Below are positions 24,001 to 36,300 of a stretch of 64,000 bases of DNA, piece by piece. Where the stretch lies: the NCBI GenBank assembly GCA_028564705.1, contig JAPXFQ010002899.1:1426001-1490000 (forward strand). Direction: 5' to 3'. The notes under the pieces were generated by a model. That model was not told the origin of the DNA, ran no database searches, and saw nothing but the letters and a program-made list of their open reading frames with translations. The stretch is from Apricaphanius iberus. Lineage: Eukaryota > Chordata > Actinopteri > Cyprinodontiformes > Aphaniidae. Position 1 is the first letter of the stretch; each line of letters begins with the position of its first letter. Made by a program: the position numbers and the translations under genes.

Positions 24001-27000
24001 GAACGTTTGCTGATATCATTGTTAGCCAGTGTATTTGTTAAACACATGGCTTCACATTCGACTACAAGGCTAGAAACGAACCGGCGGGAATGAAAGTTCC
24101 AGCGGGAGTGAAATCAAACAAGGGGTATACACAATCGACCATGGCTAGATCAAATGGGAACTAGTGTATTTCTAATGTCAACAGCTTCACCTGAATGTTG
24201 AGTGCTGTGGAAAAAACATTTACCCCCCCCATTTCTTCTGCTTTTTTGAAACTTTGTTGAAATATCAGGCAAAGGTAACCCAGGCTAAAACATTATGATG
24301 ATTTCAAATTATGATTGTGTTTACTAAAATGGAAATAAAGGCTATTCAAACCAAAATAGCCTCTCGTGAAAAAGTAATTGCCCCATAATGACCATCTCAT
24401 CTGTTGTTGAATTACTTCACATTGTGAATTACATGTTACTTTTTGGGATCTTCTGGCCTACTTCCATCCATCAATCTATTATCTTCCGCTTGATCCAAGG
24501 TCAGGTTGCAGAGGCAGAGAGAACGAGACTTCTCTCTCTCTCTCCAGCCTATTGGGCCAGCTCCTCGGCTACAGGGTGTCTTTGGTCTTCCTCTGGGTGT
24601 CCTTGGTCTTCCTCTTTGTGTCCTGGTGCCCTTACTCTGAGCCCTCTTCGGATGAGCTTCTCACCCCATCTCTAAGGGACAGCCTAGACCCCCTGCGGAG
24701 TAGACCAATTTCAGTCGCTTGTATACATGATCTCATTTTTTTTGGTCACCACCCAGAGTTTGTGACCATAGATGAGGGTAGGAACGTAGATCAACCGGTA
24801 AATCGAGAGCTTCTCCTTGTGGCTCACCTCTCTTTTCTCCACAGACAGTACAACACCAGTATCACCAACCTATCTCTATCTCCCGCTCCATTTTTCCTCC
24901 TCTTGAGGTGAGATTTCATTTCCGACTTGGAGAAGGCGCTCTACCCTTATCCAGGTCAAGTGCTGATTTTACATTCGGTTGCTAATCACCAGGCTGGCAC
25001 TCCTCCAGAGAAAACTGGAGCTCAAGGTCAGACAGAAACAACTTTTTTCCCCCTTTTAAACATGTCCTTTCTGGACATGTGGTACTCAGAATTGATGTCT
25101 GAGTCCCAAGTAGAATGGTACATGGCATGCAATTGTATAGCGTTTTTCTGTCAGAGGACCACAAAGCGCTTTACACGACATTAAGTCATTCATCCATTCA
25201 CGAATACATTCACCTGATGGCAAGCTAGTACAATGTAGCCACAGCTACATTGAGAGAGGCAAGGATGCCGGACTGCCGGACCACCACCAGCAGGCAATGG
25301 GGTGAATTGTCTAGCCCAAGGACACAACAACCGAAACCATCAGAGTGGGGACCTGAACCGGGACCCCACCGATTGATATATACATGTCAGAAATCTTTAA
25401 TAGAAATTGCTGTGTTTTAAAAAAAAAGTATTATGGACAGAGAGATGTAAAATAAAGGGGACAAAAGACATAAGATTAAAAAAAGGAAAGGATGTAATGC
25501 CTCATCCACACCGAGTGCAGTACATGTGCGGTTGGGTTTCCACATGGCTGTTGCATGGACTGCAATTCACACCGACTACGTTTTTTTCTGTTTCCATAAA
25601 TTTGCTCCATCTAGAGTGCTAAATCTTGGTGGTTCTCGCGATAACTACATAAATAGTGAAAAGACTGTAAACAAAAGCCACACTCGCCTTCTTGTACTTT
25701 TGTTGAATGTGATTACTCCACTTGGGTTGTTCTATGATGGATAAGTAAACTTCATTTTATATTGTTTAATTTCAATTCAATTCACTTTTATTTATATAGC
25801 GCCAATTTACAACAACAAATGTAATCTCAAGGCACTTTACAACAAAAGTCACTTCAATACAATTATACAAACATTCCAATCAGTTAAAAGTTTTCTACGT
25901 AAGGATTCCCAGTAGATTGCAAAGAGTCATCGACGTGAGGTTTTCCCCTGATCATGCAGACTTCAACCACAGCAATTCTCCAGCAATCCCTCATACTGAA
26001 CAAGCATGTAGTGACAGTGGAGAGGAAAAACTCCGCTTTAACAGGAAGAAACATCCGGCAGAACCTGTCTCAGTACAAGTGGTCATCTGACACGACCGTC
26101 TGGGGTCTGAGAAGACCGAGAAGAGACAGCATGGAGGATGCTCGGTGACTTTGAGCATCATCTGGACCAACGTTCCCAATCCATTTCATCATGTTTAATT
26201 CAGTGTCATGTATTTTTATTTGCATTTTAAATATCCAAATCGTTGGATATAAGCAATGGAGCTTAGTTATGTGCTTCAGTCATTATCTATTACCCCTAAA
26301 TATGTTTATTTTTAACTTCTTAAAAAAATGCATCCGGCATCTGAAGAAAATAGACTTGATTCAATAAGCTAACTGAGCTCTGCATCTCCACCGTGCATGC
26401 ACCGCAGCCGGTGTGAACACTCCGATTGGACTGAATGATTTTTCATCCGTGCAGCAGCCATACAGAGACCCGACCGCACCCGATGTGAATGAAGCGTAAG
26501 ATGGAGAGGGTGAATTGAAGACAGAGAGAAAGGGGAATTTTTTTTTTAAAAGGCAACAAAAACATCCTAGTCTGCTCCTACACCTGCAGGACAGCACAGA
26601 AAAAGAAAAAAAAACTATCATAAAACAAACCAAACTATGAAATGCTATCCATGAAGGTTATTAAGAGAATTGGTGACGAACCTACTTCCTGTTGTCAAAA
26701 CAAGAAAATACTTAAGTATTTCACAGATTTAACAAAGGAAGAAGTAGTTTTTAATGTTGCTTTGGATAGACCTTCTCCTGATTCTCATTATTACCTCAGG
26801 CTATCTTCGTCTCATATTAAAGAGTGTGTTCCTGTTTGTAAGGCTGTACAGTCATACCTCACTGTGCCAAACCAACTCTGCATGTCAAAGCACAGGGTTA
26901 GGTTAACGCACCTGCTTCAGATGACTGCAGTGCAGCAAAAGCTTGTTAATCAGCCATCAATTAAAATTAGGTGTGCTGAAGCATCTAAAGCATGCAGGGC

Positions 27001-27318
27001 AGTGTGTCTTGATAAGTAGTGTTGAAAAACACAGATTTAGAGAGCAGCACTTGTTCGTTTTATATTAAACACCATCGCTTCAATCGTTCTCTATCATTTC
27101 TTTCTGGCTTTCTTCCCAGGTTTCACCAAACCTTTTTCTATGCATTATGCTCCATTTTAATGTCATCCGTCCAAAGGAAATCAATCATATCAGGTATTTT
27201 TTTGGATGCAACTTTGCAAACTTAAGCAGATTCTTCCTTTAAGCATTGCCGAATCTGATTTTACGTTGAACGTGCTGAGGAGATTGGTAGACAAATCTTC
27301 TCCATCAGGTTATATTCA

Positions 27319-27373
<55 letters not shown>

Positions 27374-30300
27374 TGTATATTCTAAAACAATTCACTTGCA
27401 TAGGCAACATTTCATTTCGTTTAATGTTGCTTTCCAAACACACAGACTGCACTGACCGTGGGGTGACCTGTGGCTGGGAATGGGCGTTGGGCAGATCTTT
27501 GTTGGGATGGGCTCCCCCCTCTGAGTTGGGGACATCCGGGGACGTCTGACTCAGCTTCAGAGTCCCTACAAAAGCAAAAAGGAGTTAGTTCAGCTGTAAC
27601 AAATAGAGTGGTGCGTTGATCGACATCAGGAATCTAGCCGACAGAAAAAGGGCACAGAGAGCTGTCAAAAAAAGGGCAGCCACCTAACTTATCTCTGTAA
27701 ATAATGAACAACATTCAGCAGCAGTGCAGAGCTGCAAGAACTCAGCAGCAGAATACAAAATCTCCAGGAAAATCAGATTTTTAAACAAGGGCTACAGTTC
27801 CAGTCTTAGCTTTGTTTGTTTTTAAAGCGATTATTAGATTATCGGAGAGCTTTGCTGATTATTTGCTTATTAACATAAAAATATTAAATTTTCCTTATGT
27901 TTGTCTTAGTGATGATTTATATAATATGACACAAAAAAGTGAAAACGTCTCAGCATCGGCCTGTTCTTTCCTTCTGAGGGCTTTGCAGGATCTACAGCGC
28001 CCTCCAGGCTTATTGGTAAAACCTCCCTGGATTAAATACATCTGTTATGACAGAAGCATAAACTCACAGAGAACCTTTAAATTGAGCATATTTGTTTAGT
28101 AGAGGACAAAAAACCCCAAAGCTTTTTATTTTTCTATATTTCTATAAAACAAATACAATTTAATATTTATTTAAATTAGGCATGTACTTTTTCAGTTAGA
28201 TCAGAGTGTAGGAATTGTATTTTCTAATAGTTGAAGTTGAAGATCGTGTAGCATAGTGGCTCATTAAGCTTTGCCACTCTTCAAAACTGGACAGACCAGA
28301 AAACATGCTATTCAAGTGAAGTAGACATGTGTTGCTCTTCATAAGACAGTAATAGCTAAAAGAAAAAGGCTACTTGTCCATATCTACAGTCTTAGCAATA
28401 ATTAAGAAGTAAGAAAATACTTGAACTGTGAAAAACAAGGCTGGATGAGGACAACACAAAGTGAGCAAGACAAGAAAAAGGAGATAAAACATAAAAACCC
28501 TCCTGTTCACTGTTAGAGAACTGTATCCTAACGTTCCCAAGTCTTACATCCTCCCGTTAGCTCAGAATATATACCAAGTAATAGTCATCATTACGTATTA
28601 CCAATGGTGAATGCAAAGCATACTGGGAATCTGCGGCACAAACATAATAGAAAACACAAGAAAACAACAGGTTTTCTTTAGCCATCTGCATTTCATATGA
28701 CTATATTCTGATTTTCACATCAGTATTTCATTATTTTCATGCCAGAAGACTAGCCTGGCATGACTTCAAAATACTTTTACTAGTTCATAAAATCCCTGAA
28801 GGGCTTAGCACAAAGATATGTTGATTATCTGTTGCTGTTGTATTAGTCTTTCAAACCACTCAGGTTTTCTGATTCAAATCTGCTCCGCATCCCCAGAGTC
28901 ATACACGGAGAAGCACCATTCAGTTTTTTTCTGTTCCTCTAGTCTTCAACAAACTTCCAGAAAACTGCAAAGCTGCTGAAACTCTGAGTCACCTTGATGT
29001 TTTGTTTAAAACTAAGTTTTTTCTATCATCGTTTTCCCTTCCTTATATGTAATTATTTGTCCTTGCTTGTTTTTTGTTTTTTTTTGTTCATGTAAAGCTC
29101 TTTGAATTACTTTGTGCCTGAAGATGTGAAATACAAATACAATTGCCCTGCTTTGTCTCCAGAGCAACCATGATGCTGTCAAAATACCAACAGGTTGTTC
29201 GGGAGACATAGAAGGAAAAAAGACTTTCCTGTACTAACATCACCAAACAAGTGTTTGAAGAAACTGACTTGATTTTAAGTAGAACTGAATTTTCTCTTTT
29301 GTCAGATGTAGCTACGACTGATCTTAAAGTTAAAATCACTTCAGGTAGGTCTGCAATATGTGGCTTTTAATAACAGGCCAAAAGTAAAAACATTGAGCAA
29401 AGATTTTAAATACAAAGTAATTTAAAAACAATAGATTTAGCAGTTTTAACAAGACACTTTCCTGGTAAAAATACATATTTAAAAATAAATAAAATAAAAC
29501 AAGTCTAATAGTGAAATTCCTTTTTTATTAAGTAATCTTTAAATAAATAGGTATTTTTGAGTTTGTTCTTTATAAAAAAAGAATGCCTTAAAATAAAATT
29601 GATTTCCTTCAACTTGAAAATGTAAACACATTTCCTATCATTACAACAAGCTATTTTATCTTGAAGACCTATGTTTCTATGGTAACTCTATGAACATTTT
29701 TTAGTTGGACCGATGACAAAAAGAGCCCTCAGGTTTGCAAAGGCAGCTGGTCTAGTATGAAAGAAATAAAGAATAAAAGCACCGTATGCCCATGGTTAAG
29801 TACAGTGTGGGATCTGTGATGCTATGGGCCTGTTTTATTGTTAGAAAGCTCCGGGAACCTTGTTAGAGCACATAACATCAAAAATCTTTATAGAAATCCA
29901 AATATGTTGTGGTCATCAAACTCAAAATAATAAAATATGTATATTTATGATATAAAGGTTGTAATAGACCAAAGACAGCTCTGTAGATAAAAACAAAATG
30001 TCAGCCGGTCTGTTATTAAATCCTTGCTTATTTGATTTAATGCATGTAACTAATAGTCGGGGTCATGATCTCATACGCTATGTTGTGGGACTGAAATTGA
30101 AACTTTTAAGAGTCACAGACATCAAAGAGGGGAATATTTAAATAAAAAAATATTCTACGGCAAATAAAGATTAATTTACTTTTAGCCAATTTAATGAAGG
30201 GCTATTAATTTGTAGGACTGTTCAGATACAAATACACAAATAGCTTGGATTAAAACAAAATTTGCAAGTTCCACAGCATTTCATTGACTCGCCCCTTTCA

Positions 30301-33300
30301 ATGCAAATGGAAGCGCCTACTATGGCCTTCCGACAGCCTTCTGACCACCCCATAAAGGTGTGCTGGAAGGCAATGTCGTTGCACCACTGGTTACAATGCC
30401 AATAAAGTATTCATTCAAACAAAAAACATCTTTGGCTGCAAACGATCAGAAGAAGCGACTGGAACAAGCAGGTGATTAAAAATGCAAAAATCCGCAGCGG
30501 CAGCGATCACTTTATATCAGGTAAGCCTCCTTGGCCAACAACCGAGCTAACTTCGCTAATCAATAGTGCAAATGTAAGATAATCGTAAATAATAACGCAA
30601 ACCAGAACTAATTTAAAGGGCCGGTGTCACATGTGCACATCTGCTGTGTGGATAAACAAGTAATGCCTCTATTGTTCAGATGAAACAGTCGGCTTTACAT
30701 TCAGAAAATTTGAACCAGTTAGTTTGCGTTAGCAACTGCCTAAAAGATGAATAGTTTAAAAGGGCCCCATGTAAATGTGATAGTGGAGTTCAGAACTGAA
30801 GCTCCATGCCTCTCTCCTGTATTTCCTTTAAAAAAAATTAAACGGCATCCGATTTTGTCCTTTATTTATGCCAAAAATTATACTTTGTCAGTCATATGTA
30901 ATATTTATGAATGTTGATCAATCGTGATTAATCGTAAATAATTCAGAGCTACCCTGTAATTAATTACATTAAAATTTGTACTCATTTAATCGCCCTGCTT
31001 TATTCTGACAAACATAAAAGCAGTAAAGTGCATAAAGTGCCTAAAAAATTTGTAAAGGATTTTTTTTTAAACTTTTGAATTACCTTTATCTTTTTCTACC
31101 CAATTTGCCCATGCCTTTTAAAGTGATTTGGATCAATGATCCTGCAAGAGGCCTTAAATATTTTATTATTTGTTGTTTGTTTATTTTCCTTCACCTTCTT
31201 TTTCACAGATTGTCAATCTAGTTTCTGATCAGAGAAAACTTTAGAAGATATTTAAAAAGTCTTGTGAGGTTCTGATCAACACCATGTTAAAAAAGACAAG
31301 AACATTTGTTTGTATGAAAGCTTCCTGGATACAACGTGGGTTTTTAGCGGCATCGCTCACCAGCATTGTTGGGGTAGGAGTCCATATCCAGGTATGAGTG
31401 CTCTTGGGTTTCGTTTGGCCCTCCAACCACCCCTCCGCCCTCCCCTCTCTCTAGCCCCACCAGGTCAGAGAAGTGGGGGTGTCCCTGCTGTCCCAGCGAG
31501 GGGTAGAGCGAGGACGAGGACTGGCCCTCCTTCCTCTGCAGCAGCGGGGGTAAAAGGGACTGCCCTGGGGCTCCTCCCAGCCCGGCGGTTCCGGGCAGCA
31601 GCCCCGACGTCAGGCTGAGCCCCCCACCCTCCTTGTCCCGCCATGGCAGCCAGCAGAGCTTCCAGGAGACAAAGAGGGAGACGGAGAGGAGGACAATACC
31701 ACAGAATGTCACAATGACCGACAGCAGGCTGACGGAGATTTCTGCAGGGGGAGAAATAAAAATAGAGGGGGAAATTATTAAAATTGAAAAACATTTATGT
31801 TTAACTGGGTTTTAGATATGAAAATATCTGCAAATTAGCACCAAAAGGTAAAATATCTTTGGTTTTTGTTTTATCCCAACAAAAAAGTTCCCTGATGAAA
31901 AATTTGTGATTTGCAGCAATCCTTTTTCCCCTTAAGAGGGGAATACATTTTAGCATCTGAGATCCTAAAAAGCTTTATCAATCTCGCTGGTGCAGCTGAT
32001 GGATCTACAACAGCAAGAGGAATGTCACCGATATGAATGTAAACAACAACCTTGTCTCCAAACGCACGCTATTAACACATCATGCATATGCCAAACAAAT
32101 CATCGGTAAACACCACAAAAGCATCATCACCACAATACCTACAAATCACACATCACCCAGCTGCAGAGGGAAACGGCTGCTAACATAAAGTGTAATTTGC
32201 AGCCATTCTCTAAAGCTTTTATCCAGCATTTAAATCCTGAGCTGGAAATGGGGGGGCAAATTTCCAAAGGAAGGAAGAGAAAAAATTAGACGAGGCAGGA
32301 GGAGGCGATGATGAGAGTGGCAATTAATAATAACAATAAAAACGAAACACACCCACATTGATGTCATCCTGCATTTCTTCACAGTTATGAGCCATTTAAC
32401 CTCTGAAAGATTAAGGGGAAGTGGGGGGAGAGACTGGGGCCAGTCGATAGGGGAGAGAATGACTCATCCGAGCAAAAGAAGTGCAGCATATATCCATCAA
32501 ACTCCGCACACATCTCCAGTCAGACATGAGAATGGATGTCATACTGATTTGTAATCATGCATTTGGTTTGTTTTCCTAGGAAGACGCCCCTTAAGTCTAG
32601 TTTATACTTCTCTGTCAGCAAGGTTGCACCCAGACGTATTGATGGAGAAGTTTTTCGTTTATAGTTCTATGGAGATTTTTCAGTGTTGCAAAGCAGTTCC
32701 CCACCTAACTTTTTATGGCAGGTCGGCCTACCACTGCAGTATAGTTTCTGGTTAACTAGAGTTTATTTTATTCAGCTTGGGAACGCAATGCCCCCTCAAG
32801 GAGCAATGGTTTTGATTAGGGATGTCCGATATTATCGGCCTGAAGTCATTATCGGCCGATATTGGCATTAAAATGTAATATCGGAAATTATCGGTATCAG
32901 TTTTTATTTTTTCAATAAGATGAGTTTTTCACACTATACACATATTATATATCAAACTCTTCAGCTACTTTTCTCTCTCATAATGTAAAAATATAACAGA
33001 TTTGAGGTTTAGTTTTTGAGATATTATTTGTTTGAGACAACTTGTAATTTAAGATAACTTTAACAAAGGACTGAATGTTGTTTACTGGGCTCTAATCTGT
33101 CACTGTTTCCCTTTTTGTGACACTGTTTTAATTTGCACATTTGGTTACTTGAAAGGTGGCTGATTAAGTCAATGTTGTTGTTTGATTGTATTAAATTATG
33201 GCCACTAGCCAGTTACACGTAGAGCTAAATTAATGGAGTGTTTAAGCCCATTTTATTTTTAAGATCGTAATACCCAAAGCAGGTTAATTATTGGCCCTGC

Positions 33301-36300
33301 TTAAATGTTTGCTGGTTTTATATTTTTTCTTCTTGTTTCAGTTGTTTCCACTTTACCTCACTGCTATAAAGGTATAATGTTGTTTACATTTTCTAAAAGT
33401 ATAAATTTTTCCTGAATGGTGGGCCTTTATCAGTATTCTCTGTGTGAGAAAATGATCCAGCTACTTTTGAAGTCAAAATAAAAATGGCACCTTTTTCAAT
33501 TGCCTGACTAAAATTCTAGTACTTATTACATTTGATACATTTTTAAAACTCAAGTATGCATGATACCAGATATTAAGATATTTCATTGTAGTTACCTAAA
33601 AGGGTTCAGAAGTTTTTGTTTTTATGAGGGAGGGTCCCCACATATCGGTATCGGAAATTATGAGTTAGGCTATATCGCTATATCGGTATATCGGATATCG
33701 GTAGTAAAGCCAATATCGAACATCCCTAGTTTTGATTAAGCTGGAAAGCTTTTTACTAGAAGTAATGCTCATTTATACTCTAAAACACATTTAAACAAAT
33801 ACAGCGTTGTTTGGTTGTTCTCTACACCTCCCTGTGTTCAAATTTGCTAAAAGAGCATATTTGATCAATTTTCCAGTTGATAAAAAGCATGCAGTACCCA
33901 AATGCTGCACCGACTACTGACCACAGAGACTATAGAGCAACGTTCTGATGAAATGATCTGTGGCTGTTGTTGAGCTGACCAATCACAGGGATACACTCTC
34001 CATTAACGGAGATGGATAGCTAAAAAATGAAGGTGAAGGAAAGCTCTTGTGTAGATGGATAATGGGGTCGCGTATATCTGTTTTGCACATAGACGGAGAA
34101 GTATAAACTAGTCTTTACGTGTAGATTTCAGAAAACATCAGGATCATACTGGCGGGATATTTGACCACTCTCCCTTTCAGAACCGGTAGATTTCCTTGAA
34201 CAGACCCAGTTTTCAAGGATCATCCAAAAACCTTCAATAAAGTTGAGGTCAAGGGTTTGGGAAGGGTCATCCAGAAGCTTGATGTTAGCCTGCCTGAATC
34301 ACTTTGAAACTAACTTAGATGAACCCCCAGCTGTGTCTAAATTCAGCCAACATGCTGCCGATTTGAGTTTGAGCAATGGGCATGTTAGAATAACAAGGAA
34401 AACCCTCCACATGATGCTGCCACCACTATGCTTCGCAGCTGATAGGAGAAAAGAAACATCTTTAATGGTCCCACGGTGGAGAAATTCAGTTGTAGCAGAA
34501 GCGTTTCAAACTAAAATTTGAAAGATTAATAATAATATATGTACAGCGAGGACAAAATTACAACATTGAGATACTGTGCAGTAATTAAAAATAGCATACT
34601 CAGATTCTAGGAAATGTGGATTAAAAGAGCATGCATGTGTATTGTGCGACAAAACACAGATTATTTTATGAGAAGTAAAAAAAAAGAAACTTAAAAAAAC
34701 AAAGATGTTGAAATAAGAGTAACAAATGTTGCTGCAAACTGAGAAAAACTGTACAAAGTACAGGCATTCACAGAGTTTTTTGGGAACAGTGATGTGTGAA
34801 GAGTCTTAACAGCTGTTGGGAGGAAGGACCTACGACAGCACCCCTTTGTGCACCTAGGATGCAGCAGTCTGTCGCTGAAGGAGCTCTCCAGTTCAGCAAC
34901 AGCTTTGTGCATAAGGTGTCGCTGTCCAACCGTGATATTATTTTAGCCAGAGTCCTTCGGTCTCCCACCACCTGCACTGGGTCGAGGGACCATCTTAGGA
35001 AAGGTGCTGTTCACTTTGAAAGAGCCAAATGCTTTTCATTTCAGCTCAGCTTTAGTTCACTTTATCTATATGTGCCTAGACTGGCAATCAAAGACAGTAT
35101 CGACTAACAGAAGCAGGCCCATGGGAACCCAGGGGGAGCTGCAGTGATCCACAGCTCAGGTAGGGTATCCACAAACCTTCCCGTGATGGGAAGGTTGTTC
35201 AAAGACAGCTAATCAGAAGTCCCATTCACAGTTTGGCACAAACCTTGTAGAGGACACAGCGAACACGTGGAAGAAGCTGCCCTGTTCAGGTAGTACCAAA
35301 ATAGAGCTTTTTGGCCTACATGCAAATCTTTATGTTCAGCTGGGGAAAGGCAGGCAGTCAGAGTCGATGGGAAGATGGATGAAGCTAAATGCAGGATGAA
35401 AACCGTTAGAGGCTGCGAAAGGCTGGAGACAGTGGTGGAGTTTCACCTTCCAGCAGGACAGATACTCTAAATAGGTTAAAATGGCCTCCTCAAAGCCACG
35501 ATGTAGATCTAATTGAGTATTCTGTGCTTTACAGATGCTCCACAAAGCTTTAGCCGTTTTCTTCTCATGGGAGAATGTGCACATTTTTTAATCTCCAGGT
35601 TTATAAAGCTAGTTTAGAAAAATGACAAACGGCTTGAAGCTGTAACTGCAGTGAAAGCAGGTGTTACAAATTACTGACTAAAGCCTAGTTTATACTTCTT
35701 CGTCAGCAAGTTTGCATTCACATGCAGATGTACTGATGGAGACGTTTTCCTTTTATACTTCTCTGTCTGTGTGTGAGCGTTGCAAAGTAATTCCCCACCA
35801 GGACAGCAGGGGGTGACTACCAATGCAGTGACGTCTCTTTATGTCGACAGTTTATTTAATTCAGCTTTTAAACACACATCCGCTCAAGGAGCAATCGCCA
35901 ACAGGAAGTTTTGATTGAGCTGGAAAGTGTTTTTTACTTGAAGCGCAGCTAATTTAATACTAAAATAAATGCATTTAAACAAACAAACAGAGGTCTGGTT
36001 TGTTTTCTCTACACCTCCTGGTGCTCAAAATCGCCAAAAGACCATATTGGATAAACTAGCCTTGCAAAACAAAGCATCTAATCCCCAAAAGCTGCATTTA
36101 CTACTAATTAAATAGAGTATAGAGCAAAGTTCTGGTGAAATGGTCTGGGGTTGATGGGCTGACCAATCACAGACGTGTGCTCTCTGTTGCGTCCGACGGA
36201 TAGTCGGAAAATTCAATGGGGGCAGGAGATTTTGCCGCATGTCATAAAGCATTATCTGCCCCAAAACGCCTCCATTTAACCAATGCTTTCTTATGAATAG

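Larger units (their letters stand above)
20650..27456. other. syt3 intron 3 (6.8 kb)
   Basis: Contains a hAT element (21035-22173), a LINE C-terminal relic (22920-23110), a Tc1-type end (24207-24390), a Rex3-like LINE (24440-24920), a dispersed repeat (25120-25385), a palindromic element with a LINE tail inside (25497-26501), a palindromic MITE copy (26850-27006) and a TA microsatellite (27321-27372). 22200-22900 and 23250-24200 are AT-rich with nothing recognised. Confidence 0.7.
27566..31360. other. syt3 intron 2 (3.8 kb)
   Basis: Contains a LINE 3' end (28860-29155) and a Tc1-like relic (29780-29930). 30900-31005 has ATTAATCG-type motifs typical of a teleost DNA-transposon end but has no readable boundaries. 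I recognise nothing in 27570-28850 or 29930-30900. Confidence 0.7.

Noticed and set aside
26642..27019. 125-codon plus-strand frame
   Set aside because: Its second half is a palindromic MITE copy and the first half has no recognisable similarity; no splice or promoter context.
27261..27452. 63-codon minus frame with an Ile-Tyr run
   Set aside because: Translation of the TA microsatellite next to the syt3 linker exon.
31465..31794. 109-codon minus frame and the 102-codon plus frame over the same area
   Set aside because: Both are out-of-frame shadows of the GC-rich syt3 transmembrane/linker exon.
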